Positions 7,811-15,027 of a DNA stretch of 17,934 bases are shown here, one piece after another. The stretch's first letter is position 1, and every line of letters begins with the position of its first letter. The DNA comes from JBFLVN01 sp040758475 (lineage in GTDB: Bacteria > JAGRBM01). The stretch spans positions 1 through 17,934 of the forward strand of contig JBFLVN010000042.1 in the NCBI GenBank assembly GCA_040758475.1, in the 5' to 3' direction. The notes under the pieces were generated by a model. The model made no database searches and was not told the origin of the DNA. It worked only from the letters and a program-made list of their open reading frames with translations. Made by a program: the position numbers and the translations under genes.

Positions 7811-8473
7811 ATGAAAGTCAGCCTCGTCGATTACGGCCGCGGCAACCTGGGAAGCGTTCGCAAGGCCTTCGAGCACGTGGGGGCCGAAGTCGAAGTGATT
7901 TCGGCTCCAGCCCAGGTGGACCGGGCGGAAGCGCTCGTCCTTCCGGGCCAGGGGGCGTTCAAGGACTGCATGCTCACTTTGGATCGCGGCGGGCTTTCCT
8001 CTGCCTTGCGGAAGTACCTCGCCTCCGGGCGTCCGTACCTCGGGTTGTGTTTGGGGCTCCAGATTCTTTTCGAGTGGAGTGAAGAACACGGCGGCGCCGA
8101 AGGGTTGGGTGTCTTGAAAGGGAAAGTAAGGCGCTTCCCCGTGGATTTGAAAGATGTTTCCGGGAATCCTCTGAAGGTCCCCCACATGGGATGGAACGGT
8201 GTTCGCTTTCCGTCCCAAGAGCCTTTCTTCGCCGGGATTCCGGAAGAAACAGCCTTTTATTTCGTCCACTCCTATTACGTGGACCCGACTGACTCCAAGG
8301 TCGCTTGCGGGCGGACGGATTACGGGATCGATTTCGTTTCGGCGATCCGCTCCGGCCCTTGGATCGCGACCCAGTTCCACCCGGAGAAAAGCCAGCGGGC
8401 GGGGCTCGCGCTCATTTCGAATTTCTACCGGGAAGCTCAAGGTAAAAAGTCCAAAGAGGCCCGGACGGCATGA
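7811..8473 (+). CDS. hisH: Imidazole glycerol phosphate synthase, glutaminase subunit
   Basis: A class I glutamine amidotransferase of 220 residues that supplies ammonia to the HisF cyclase subunit. The nucleophile is Cys80 in GLCLGLQILF, with His190 and Glu192 (TQFHPEKS) completing the triad. The oxyanion-strand segment reads PGQGAF rather than the more common PGVGAF. A strong GGAGG ribosome-binding site lies just before the ATG. The 44-base gap after hisB is the largest within the his run. The partner hisF is not in this window, so the heterodimer must be completed by a gene elsewhere. Confidence 0.96.
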   Translation: MKVSLVDYGRGNLGSVRKAFEHVGAEVEVISAPAQVDRAEALVLPGQGAFKDCMLTLDRGGLSSALRKYLASGRPYLGLCLGLQILFEWSEEHGGAEGLGVLKGKVRRFPVDLKDVSGNPLKVPHMGWNGVRFPSQEPFFAGIPEETAFYFVHSYYVDPTDSKVACGRTDYGIDFVSAIRSGPWIATQFHPEKSQRAGLALISNFYREAQGKKSKEARTA

Positions 8474-9192
8474 TCTTCTTCCCGGCGATCGACATTCGCG
8501 GCGGCCGTTGTGTGCGCCTTGAACAAGGCGATTTCGCCAAGGAGCGCGTTCACGGGGACGATCCCGTGGAAGTAGCAAGGCGTTGGGAGAAGGAAGGGGC
8601 CCAGTGGCTCCACGTCGTCGATCTGGACGGCGCGCGGGACGGCGCCCCGGCCAACCGCGACCTGGTCGGGCGGCTCGTGGGGGCCGTCAAAATTCCCGTT
8701 CAACTCGGCGGCGGTATTCGCGACGTGGCGACCGCCCGCGTTTATTTCGAAGTGGGGGTTCAGCGGATCGTTCTGGGCTCTGTGCTCGTCAAGAACCCTG
8801 CCGAAGCGGTTCGAATCCTGGAGGCGTTTCGTGGCAAGGTGGCCCTGGGGGTGGATGCGCGGGCCGGTGCCGTGGCCATCGACGGATGGAAAACCATCAC
8901 CGAGCGGACGGCGGTCGACCTGATAGGACAATACGTTCCCTGGAACCCCGCGGCCGTGATCTACACCGATATCGGGCGGGACGGCATGATGAAGGGGCCC
9001 AACATTGCCGAGACAAGACGCCTGGCCCGCGCCTGCGGCCTTCCGGTCATTCTTTCGGGAGGCGTTTCGAGTCTCGCCGACGTCCAGGCCGCCAGGGAAT
9101 TGGAAGCCCACGGCGTCATCGGCGTCATCAGCGGGAGCGCCATTTACACGGGAAGCCTTCGCGTTCCGGAAGCCATTGCAACGCTAAAGTAA
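8470..9192 (+). CDS. hisA: ProFAR isomerase (phosphoribosylformimino-AICAR-phosphate isomerase)
   Basis: A (βα)8-barrel enzyme that opens the ribose of ProFAR in histidine synthesis. The 240-residue length is typical. Catalytic aspartates are Asp8 in FPAIDIRGG and Asp129 in LGVDARAG. The phosphate-binding loops are present as QLGGGIRD (78-85) and LSGGVSS (195-201). HisA is chosen over HisF because of the PAIDIRGG start, the DGWK segment near 138-141 and the absence of HisF's CLDVxxGRVVKG start. The ATG overlaps the hisH stop (ATGA). It is the last his gene here: the next gene, 163 bases on, is a response regulator, not hisF. Confidence 0.95.
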   Translation: MIFFPAIDIRGGRCVRLEQGDFAKERVHGDDPVEVARRWEKEGAQWLHVVDLDGARDGAPANRDLVGRLVGAVKIPVQLGGGIRDVATARVYFEVGVQRIVLGSVLVKNPAEAVRILEAFRGKVALGVDARAGAVAIDGWKTITERTAVDLIGQYVPWNPAAVIYTDIGRDGMMKGPNIAETRRLARACGLPVILSGGVSSLADVQAARELEAHGVIGVISGSAIYTGSLRVPEAIATLK

Positions 9193-9325
9193 ACACCGTT
9201 TCCTTCAGCGGATTTTGAGCTGCCTGTTTGCTCGAGTACGCCGCGGCGCGCCTTTACAAGCTCTCAAAAGTTGGATACGGTGACGCTGCAACTACTCAAA
9301 AGCACAGGGGTTTGGGCGCCTGGGG

Positions 9326-9339
9326 GGCGTCCGGACGCC
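9326..9339. promoter_or_regulatory. Perfect 14-bp palindrome upstream of the cheY-like gene
   Basis: GGCGTCCGGACGCC is fully self-complementary and lies 16 bases before the start codon at 9356, within the 163-base gap after hisA. It could be an operator or a leader hairpin close to the ribosome-binding site. No recognisable promoter hexamers were found around it. Confidence 0.3.
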
Positions 9340-9355
9340 GGGGGTCTGGGAAGAC

Positions 9356-9724
9356 ATGGGAAGCCCCAAAAAAGTCCTGCTCGTTGACGACTCGATCACC
9401 ACGGCCAAGCAGCTCGAGCAGATCATCAGTGGTTTTTCGGGTTTCCAGGTCGTTGGGCACGCCAAGAACGGGGCGGAAGCCGTCAAGCTCTACAAGACGC
9501 TCACACCCGACGTGGTGTGCATGGACATCGTCATGCCTCTGATGGACGGTCTCCAGGCGACGCGGGCCATCCTCCAGTTCGACCAGAACGCCAAAGTGGT
9601 CATGATCTCTTCCCTGGGCGGGGTGGGCGACAAGGTCGTGGAAGCCCTCAAGGTGGGAGCCAAGAACGTCATCGCCAAGCCCTTTGAGCCCGAGAAAATT
9701 CGAAGCACCTTAGAGACCCTCTAG
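9356..9724 (+). CDS. cheY: CheY-like single-domain response regulator
   Basis: A 122-residue stand-alone receiver with no output domain. Asp11-Asp12 (VLLVDDS) bind magnesium, Asp57 (VCMDIVMP) is the phospho-acceptor, Ser85 (MISSLGG) is in the switch Thr/Ser position, and Lys108 (IAKPFEP) is the conserved lysine. It resembles the CheY type found with CheC/CheX phosphatases. GGGAAG just upstream is a plausible ribosome-binding site. The gene 41 bases downstream carries a CheX-type domain, which suggests a phospho-receiver and phosphatase pair. Its kinase is not in the window, so a role in flagellar chemotaxis, in gliding or twitching motility, or in another pathway remains open. Confidence 0.9.
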   Translation: MGSPKKVLLVDDSITTAKQLEQIISGFSGFQVVGHAKNGAEAVKLYKTLTPDVVCMDIVMPLMDGLQATRAILQFDQNAKVVMISSLGGVGDKVVEALKVGAKNVIAKPFEPEKIRSTLETL

Positions 9725-9765
9725 AAGTCCGGACGAACGCACCTTCAGCGCGGGATGGGGGCAGC

Positions 9766-10605
9766 ATGGCAATCCAGTTTTTCGGGCAATATCTCCTCTC
9801 CAAGGGAATCATCACGGCCAAGCAATTAGTGGACGCCGTCGAGTACCAGGAATCCCACAATCTGAAAGTCGGCGACTACGCCGTCCAGAAGGGCTGGATT
9901 CCGGCGGAAGGCGTCCGCAAGATCACCCACCTCCAGCAGACCAAGGACGTCAAATTCGGCGAGGCCGCCGTCGAACTGGGGCTCCTCACGAAGAAGCAGG
10001 TCGAAGAACTCCTCACGGCCCAGAAAAACGATCACTTGTATTTGGGGGACGCCCTCGTCCACAAGGGCTACGCCTCCAAGGAAGCGATCGACAAGGCCCT
10101 GGCCGGTTTCAAGGAAGAACAGAAAGCCTTCGCCCCGGGCAAGATCGACATTCCCTCCGAAGTTCCGCTCCCCAAGCTCAACGCCGCGTTTTTCGATTTG
10201 ACCCAGAAACTCCTCCTCCGGATGGGAGGGGTGGAAGCGAAGTTGGGGGCCGGCAAGGTCGTTTCTGGCAAACTGCCCACGCCCGGCATCGTCGCCCAGG
10301 TGGGGTTCTCGGGCGGATTTCATACCAATTACATCGTTTGCGTTCCCGACGGCATCGCCCGGAAAATGGCCAAGCACATGCTGGATTTGAAGAATCCTTC
10401 CGCCGAGGAACTCGACGACGTGGTGAAGGAATTCGCCAACGTGGTTTGCGGGAACATTCTCGCCCGCCTCGCCCAAGAAGGGAAACAGGCCGAAATCGCC
10501 CCGCCTGAACGCCTCGGGGCTTCAACCGACCTGGGGAGGGACAAGGCCCTCGTGTTCCCGGTCGTGACGCCTGATGGCGAACTGCACGTCGCGGTGATCT
10601 TTTAG
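9766..10605 (+). CDS. Four GspE-N-like repeats fused to a CheX-type phosphatase domain
   Basis: A 279-residue protein with two parts. Residues about 4-118 are four tandem 29-residue units. Glycines recur at 7/36/65/94 and 14/43/72/101, and glutamines at 28/57/86, with Phe115 in the fourth. Each unit reads roughly G-x-x-(L/V)-x-x-G-(hydrophobic)-x4-(L/V)-x6-Q. This resembles the N-terminal repeats of GspE/MshE ATPases, which in MshEN bind c-di-GMP. The usual RLG start of those motifs is here FFG, KVG, KFG and YLG, so ligand binding is uncertain. Residues about 130-279 resemble CheX/CheC. Asp218, Glu222 and Asn225 form the D-x3-E-x2-N catalytic signature of CheY-P phosphatases (DDVVKEFANVVCGN), with prolines at 246-247. 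There is no ATPase domain. Confidence 0.82.
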   Translation: MAIQFFGQYLLSKGIITAKQLVDAVEYQESHNLKVGDYAVQKGWIPAEGVRKITHLQQTKDVKFGEAAVELGLLTKKQVEELLTAQKNDHLYLGDALVHKGYASKEAIDKALAGFKEEQKAFAPGKIDIPSEVPLPKLNAAFFDLTQKLLLRMGGVEAKLGAGKVVSGKLPTPGIVAQVGFSGGFHTNYIVCVPDGIARKMAKHMLDLKNPSAEELDDVVKEFANVVCGNILARLAQEGKQAEIAPPERLGASTDLGRDKALVFPVVTPDGELHVAVIF

Positions 10606-10628
10606 AGTCTTTTTCCGTCCAATTCCGT

Positions 10629-11213
10629 TTACGGCTTGGTGGCCTTTAAGCGGGTGGCCAGTTCCTTCCATTCCTTCGTTTCCCGCAGGCGCGAGAGGTT
10701 CGGGTCACCTTCCCCGCGCGTGAGCCAATCGGAATTTCTCTGGAAGAGAACTTCAAAGGTGTGGATGGCCTGATCCTTCTCGCCGAGCTGGTACTGGGTG
10801 ATCCCCAGGTTGTAGGCCGACTCTTCCCGGGCCTTGTCGGGGACTTTCTGGATGGCGCCCGCCGTCTGGAACATCTTGCGAGCTTCTTCGAAGTCGCCCC
10901 TTTCCAGGAAGGCGAGCCCCAGACCCTCGAAGATCGTCCAATAGAGGTGGGGCGTCTCTTCCACGGGGATTCCGGCGCCCCGGAGAATTTTGCTGGCTTC
11001 GTGGTAGATGGGAATGGTGCACAGGGGGTCGAAGCGCTGGGTCGTTTCGTTGTAGCAGCGCTTGGCCTCGGCGATCTTGGCCTGGGCCTTGTCGGCCGGG
11101 CGCTCGCTCGCGGCGGGTGGCGGGAGTTTTTCCTTGGTCTCTGCGCGCAGGGGAAGGGCGGCCCCCAAGACGAGAAGGGCGAGCGCCAGGAAAAAAGAAG
11201 TTACTTTTTCCAT
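10629..11213 (-). CDS. Exported protein with TPR-like repeats, function unknown
   Basis: 194 residues. The start MEKVTSFFLALALLVLGAAL is a clear signal peptide, with probable cleavage after LRA (residue 24), so the protein is predicted to be periplasmic. No lipobox cysteine follows. The mature part has two TPR-like helical pairs: FEGLGLAFLERGDFEEARKM, and the segment from ESAYNLGITQYQLGEKDQAI onward. Two cysteines, in KRCYNE and DPLCTIP, could form a disulphide. The ATG overlaps the end of the upstream dehydrogenase gene by 13 bases and has a very strong GAAGGAAGG ribosome-binding site, so translation is probably coupled. No catalytic motif is seen; a scaffold or envelope role is a guess. It converges with the CheX fusion gene, 23 bases away. 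Confidence 0.8.
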   Translation of the reverse strand: MEKVTSFFLALALLVLGAALPLRAETKEKLPPPAASERPADKAQAKIAEAKRCYNETTQRFDPLCTIPIYHEASKILRGAGIPVEETPHLYWTIFEGLGLAFLERGDFEEARKMFQTAGAIQKVPDKAREESAYNLGITQYQLGEKDQAIHTFEVLFQRNSDWLTRGEGDPNLSRLRETKEWKELATRLKATKP

Positions 11214-11950
11214 CCTTCCTTCGCGCCTCGAATCATGCCGAAAGGCCCCACGGGCCAGTTGTATCCAAGCCGCATGACCGTATCCACGTCTTCCATCGTG
11301 GCGACGCCCTCCGCCACGACCGCCTGGGCTTCCTTGAGCATGGCGAGGTAAACCCGGTTCGCCACGAATCCGTATTTTCCGGGGGCGTCTTTGACTCGGA
11401 TCGGCGTCTTTCCCATTTTCTTGGCGAGTTCCTCGGCCGCGGCGATCGCCTCCTTGGAGGTCGCCGGCGTATGGATGATTTCCAGGACCTGCATGACGGG
11501 GACGGGGCTGAAGAAGTGCATCCCCAGGAACCGCTCCTTGCGGGAGACGGCCTCCGAGAGTTCCGTGATCGAAAAACCGGAGGTGTTCGACGCCAGGATG
11601 GCGTTCGGAGAGAGGATCGAATCGATCTCCGCGAAGAGCTTTTTTTTCAAATTTTTATCTTCGGGGACCGCTTCGATGACGAAACCACAAGGGGCGAGTT
11701 CCCGCTTGTCCCAGGCGTACCGGACCAGTTTCTTGGCGGCCTGCGCCTTCTCCGCCGCTAGCTTTCCGCGTTCCACCGCCCGGGCGAGTCCGTAGCGGCC
11801 CGATTCGAGGGATTCCTTCGCCTTTTGGGCGAGGGGTTCGGTGGCTTCGCAGAGGGTAACTTGGAGCCCAGCGATGGCGCACACCTGGGCGATGCCGTTT
11901 CCCATGACACCGCCGCCTAAAAGGCCCACCTGAAGAGGGGTATTGCTCAT
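11201..11950 (-). CDS. 3-hydroxyacyl-CoA dehydrogenase, C-terminally short
   Basis: NAD-dependent oxidation of 3-hydroxyacyl-CoA (beta-oxidation, or butanoyl-CoA metabolism in reverse). The Rossmann motif GLLGGGVMGNGIAQ lies at residues 9-22. The catalytic set is present: Ser122 (SNTSGFSITE), His145 (GMHFFSPVP), Glu157 (LEIIHT) and Asn198 (FVANRVY). The protein ends at 249 residues with GYNWPVGPFGMIRGAKEGWKK. Typical members run to about 280-290 and continue through a PLL…AGxLGRKtGxGFY dimerisation segment, which is missing. The next gene starts before this one stops, so little room remains for the lost part. It lies 7 bases after the acyl-CoA synthetase gene in the same operon, which supports a fatty-acyl-CoA role. 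A natural short subfamily is possible. Confidence 0.88.
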   Translation of the reverse strand: MSNTPLQVGLLGGGVMGNGIAQVCAIAGLQVTLCEATEPLAQKAKESLESGRYGLARAVERGKLAAEKAQAAKKLVRYAWDKRELAPCGFVIEAVPEDKNLKKKLFAEIDSILSPNAILASNTSGFSITELSEAVSRKERFLGMHFFSPVPVMQVLEIIHTPATSKEAIAAAEELAKKMGKTPIRVKDAPGKYGFVANRVYLAMLKEAQAVVAEGVATMEDVDTVMRLGYNWPVGPFGMIRGAKEGWKK

Positions 11951-11957
11951 GGCGGCT

Positions 11958-13766
11958 TTATAGCCCGATTTCTTTCTTGAAGTCCGCTTCCCGGATCTGG
12001 ACGTCCTCGACGGGACCGAAAAGGCCTTTTTCCTTCAGCTTTTCTTCCAGGAAAATCCGCTGGGGCTTGGCCGTGGTCGTATAGGGCACGTCCACCCCGA
12101 CTTCGTGGGCGAAGAAGACGAACTTGGGGCATTTGGAGAATCCGAGGTTCTGGTAGCAGGTCTTGAGGACTTCCTTGGCGTTCAAGGATGTTTTTCCGTC
12201 CGTCTGGATGTAGGCCCCCACTTCTTCCGAGTAGTGCTTGCTCGGCACCGCCACGGCGAGGGCTTTGACGACCCCGGGGATGGCCTGGAGCACTTCGTCG
12301 ATTTCGTAGGGGGAGATGTTCACCCCGCCCCGGATGATGAGCTCCTTGAGCCGCCCGGTGATGAAGAAATAGGGCTCTCCCTGCCGTTCGACCCAGAATC
12401 CTTCGTCGCCCGAATGGAACCAGCCGTGCTCGAAGGCGCTCTTGTTGGCGTCGGGCCGCTTGAAGTAGCCGTTCATCACGTTCTGGCCGCGGACGCAGAT
12501 TTCCCCCTTGCGGAGGTCCTTGGGAGAGGGGGACGCGGGGACCGGATTCCCCTGGGGGTCCAGGATGGCCATTTCGTTCTGGGCGATGGGGACGCCGATG
12601 GAGGGGAAACCCCATCCGTGCATGACTTCCTCGTAGAGTTTCTTCGTGATGCCGTCTGGCAGGCCGCAGGAGTAGCAGGTCGTCTCCGAAAGGCCGTAGC
12701 CGTGCGCGATGGCGAATCCGAACGCTTCGGAGAATTCCTGCGCCAGCTTCACGGAAAGGGGGCCGGCTCCGCAGATGATCCGTTCGAGGTTGGAAAGATC
12801 GTACGCGGCGAGGTCTTCCCGCCTTTCGAGAAGCGTGTGAAGGAGCGTCGGGACGACCGAGACCGTCTGGACTTTTCCGTCGGAGAGGCGCTTCCAGAAG
12901 GAATCGGGCTTGAAGGCGCGGTTCAAGAGGACCGAGCCGCCCGTGTAGAGGGGCGTAACGAGCGTGACCACGGTGCCATTTACGTGGTGGATGGGAAGGA
13001 CGCACATGAAGCGGTGCCCGCCCTCATCCGCGGACGTGTCGCACCAACTCCCGATCCCCACGGCATCGTAGAGAAGATGGCATTGGGAAAGATCCACTCC
13101 CTTGGGTTTTCCCGTCGTGCCCGAGGTGTAGACGATGAGGGCCCGGTCTTCGGGCCGCGGCGGCTCGCCCAGGGAGAGGTCTCCGGGGAGCCCTTGAGAG
13201 GCCAGGAAGAATTCTTCCGGCGCCCCTTCGACCTCCCCGCCGACGGGGACGATCGCCGATAGCCCTTTGCACGCATCCTTTAGTTCTTTGGCCCAGCCGT
13301 AGTATTCGGCCCGGGCGAGGAGCACGCTCGCCTCGGCGTTGTCGATCTTGAAGGACCAATCCTCCAGGCATTCCTTCCGGTAGGAGGGGGCGGCGTTCTT
13401 GAGGTCCGGCGCCACGAGCGGTGTCACCCGGGCCCCGAGGGCCCAGCAGGCGAAGTACTGGACCACGGTCTGCCAGTGGTTGTGGGCCAGGGTCGCCACG
13501 GTCGAACCCCGGCCGATCTTGTACTGCTGGAGGAGCCGGGCGGCGCGCCCCACGGCGGCAGCGAACTCCTCGTACGTGAAGCGGCGTTCTTCGCCTTTCG
13601 AGTCGTCGGCGTAATGAAGGTAGAGCTCTTTGCCCCGTTCCCGAAGGCGGTTTTCAAGAAGATGCCGTAGGCTCGGGAAGGGGAGGTCCGAGAAATCGGC
13701 CGGCTTGCCCGCGATCTCATGGGCCTTCTGGATGTTTCCGGCGGTTTGGGGGTCCAGGTCCGTCAT
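11958..13766 (-). CDS. AMP-forming acyl-CoA synthetase / ligase
   Basis: 602 residues of the ANL adenylating superfamily, activating a carboxylic acid to acyl-AMP and then acyl-CoA. The phosphate-binding loop YTSGTTGKPKGV is at 213-224, the A5 motif GYGLSETT at 356-363, the ribose-binding Asp454 in GWFHSGDEGF and the hinge region GRLKELIIRGG at 471-481. Near the C-terminus YTTTAKPQR (562-570) occupies the place of the usual TxTGK, making Lys567 the candidate catalytic lysine with an altered context. Best guess is a medium- or long-chain fatty acyl-CoA ligase; the substrate cannot be read from the sequence. It is the first gene of a three-gene minus-strand operon. GAGGAG occurs about 16 bases upstream of the start. 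Confidence 0.9.
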   Translation of the reverse strand: MTDLDPQTAGNIQKAHEIAGKPADFSDLPFPSLRHLLENRLRERGKELYLHYADDSKGEERRFTYEEFAAAVGRAARLLQQYKIGRGSTVATLAHNHWQTVVQYFACWALGARVTPLVAPDLKNAAPSYRKECLEDWSFKIDNAEASVLLARAEYYGWAKELKDACKGLSAIVPVGGEVEGAPEEFFLASQGLPGDLSLGEPPRPEDRALIVYTSGTTGKPKGVDLSQCHLLYDAVGIGSWCDTSADEGGHRFMCVLPIHHVNGTVVTLVTPLYTGGSVLLNRAFKPDSFWKRLSDGKVQTVSVVPTLLHTLLERREDLAAYDLSNLERIICGAGPLSVKLAQEFSEAFGFAIAHGYGLSETTCYSCGLPDGITKKLYEEVMHGWGFPSIGVPIAQNEMAILDPQGNPVPASPSPKDLRKGEICVRGQNVMNGYFKRPDANKSAFEHGWFHSGDEGFWVERQGEPYFFITGRLKELIIRGGVNISPYEIDEVLQAIPGVVKALAVAVPSKHYSEEVGAYIQTDGKTSLNAKEVLKTCYQNLGFSKCPKFVFFAHEVGVDVPYTTTAKPQRIFLEEKLKEKGLFGPVEDVQIREADFKKEIGL

Positions 13767-13884
13767 GGTGGATTCTACGCTCTCCTCGCGCGTTTCATGT
13801 ACCCGATGGCCCTGGGCCCGGGGAAGGGCGCGGGTAAGGGCCGTTTACCCAGCCGTGGTCATAGCCGCGGGGGCGAGGGCTGGT

Positions 13885-13890
13885 TATGAT
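13885..13890 (+). promoter_or_regulatory. Possible -10 element ahead of the isocitrate dehydrogenase gene
   Basis: TATGAT is a good -10 match 47 bases before the start at 13938, in the 171-base divergent gap. No convincing -35 hexamer lies 16-18 bases upstream, so the call is weak. Confidence 0.25.
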
Positions 13891-13937
13891 GCGCCCGTTC
13901 TTCTTTGGCACACGCCCTCGGGGGAGGAGCGCCCTTC

Positions 13938-14939
13938 ATGGCCCGCCACGTGGTCCTGGTTCCCGGTGACGGCATCGGCCCCGAAATCAGCGCCGCCACC
14001 CGGCACGTCGTTGATGCGCTTGGCGTGGGAATCGAGTGGGAAATCCTGGAAGCCGGCGAGAAAGTCGCCGAGAAATACGGGACGCTCCTTCCCAAGTACG
14101 TCCTCGACGCCATCGCCATGGCGGGGTGCGCCCTTAAGGGGCCCATCACGACCCCCGTGGGCAAGGGGCTCCCCAGCGCCAACGTGGCCCTCCGCAAGGC
14201 CCTCGATCTCTACGCGAACCTCCGTCCCGTCCTCCGGCTCCCGGGCATCGAGGCCCCGTTCCCGCCCATCGACCTCGTACTCGTACGGGAAAACACGGAA
14301 GACCTTTATTCGGGGATCGAGCACGTCGTCGCTCCGGGTGTGGTCGAGTCCATCAAGGTCATTACTCGCAAGGCCTCCACCCGGATCGCCCGGTTCGCCT
14401 TCGAGCACGCCCGCAAGACGGGGCGCAAGCTCGTGACCGCCATCCACAAGGCCGACATCATGAAGAAGTCGGACGGCCTCTTTCTCGATTCGATCCGTTC
14501 CGTGGCCAAGGACTATCCGGAAATCCGCTACGAAGAGTTCCTTGTGGACCGGGCGTGCATGCAGCTCGTCAGCCACCCCACTCGCTTCGACGTCCTCCTG
14601 ATGGAAAACCTCTTCGGCGACATCCTTTCCGACCTTTGCGCGGGCCTCGTAGGGGGCCTGGGCGTCTGTCCGGGCGCCAACATCGGGGAGAAGGGAGCCG
14701 TCTTCGAACCCGTTCACGGCTCGGCCCCCGACATCGCGGGCAAGGGGATCGCCAACCCGACGGCCATGTTCCTCTCCGCCGCCCTGATGCTCGATTACTT
14801 GGGCTCCCTCTCCGAGGGGAACCGCCTTCGGGAAGCCATCAAGAAAGTCCTCTCCGGCCCCCAGGAAAAGCTCACTTCCGACCTGGGTGGAAAAGCCACG
14901 ACCGACCAGTTCGCCGATGCCGTGGCCGCCGCCCTGTAG
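13938..14939 (+). CDS. icd: NAD-type isocitrate dehydrogenase
   Basis: 333 residues of the isocitrate/isopropylmalate dehydrogenase family, oxidatively decarboxylating isocitrate to 2-oxoglutarate. The ATG at 13938 has GGAGG about 10 bases upstream; an in-frame TTG at 13905 lacks such a site. SANVALRK (80-87) carries the Ser-x-Asn-x3-Arg substrate signature of isocitrate enzymes rather than the isopropylmalate pattern. Further residues are Arg96, Arg117, Tyr124 (ENTEDLYSGIEH), Lys171 and the metal-binding Asp228/Asp232 (GDILSD). HGSAPDIAGKGIANP (260-274), with Asp265-Ile266, is the NAD rather than NADP form of the cofactor loop. Homoisocitrate dehydrogenase is the main alternative. It is divergent from the acyl-CoA synthetase operon and has a terminator-like hairpin about 90 bases downstream. 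Confidence 0.87.
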   Translation: MARHVVLVPGDGIGPEISAATRHVVDALGVGIEWEILEAGEKVAEKYGTLLPKYVLDAIAMAGCALKGPITTPVGKGLPSANVALRKALDLYANLRPVLRLPGIEAPFPPIDLVLVRENTEDLYSGIEHVVAPGVVESIKVITRKASTRIARFAFEHARKTGRKLVTAIHKADIMKKSDGLFLDSIRSVAKDYPEIRYEEFLVDRACMQLVSHPTRFDVLLMENLFGDILSDLCAGLVGGLGVCPGANIGEKGAVFEPVHGSAPDIAGKGIANPTAMFLSAALMLDYLGSLSEGNRLREAIKKVLSGPQEKLTSDLGGKATTDQFADAVAAAL

Positions 14940-15027
14940 CGAGAGAAGGCGCCCAAAGCGTCTTTCCGTGTCCGCGAAGGTCCGTTTTCGCGCGGCACCG
15001 TAGCGAGTACGGCGGGCCTCCTCTTTC

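Noticed and set aside
9193..9225. Terminator after hisA (CCG…CGG followed by ATTTT)
   Set aside because: The stem would be only about 3-4 bp with a long loop, so it was not called.
9193..9355. c-di-GMP (GEMM) riboswitch ahead of the receiver gene, suggested by GCACAGGGG
   Set aside because: The rest of the conserved GEMM core and its two stems cannot be found. The match is a short coincidence.
12105..13262. 385-residue plus-strand frame inside the acyl-CoA synthetase gene
   Set aside because: Antisense shadow; the minus strand encodes a complete ANL enzyme.
13938..14939. 3-isopropylmalate dehydrogenase (leuB)
   Set aside because: The SxNVxLRK signature and the ENTEDLYSGIEH stretch fit isocitrate-type enzymes, and no leucine genes are adjacent.
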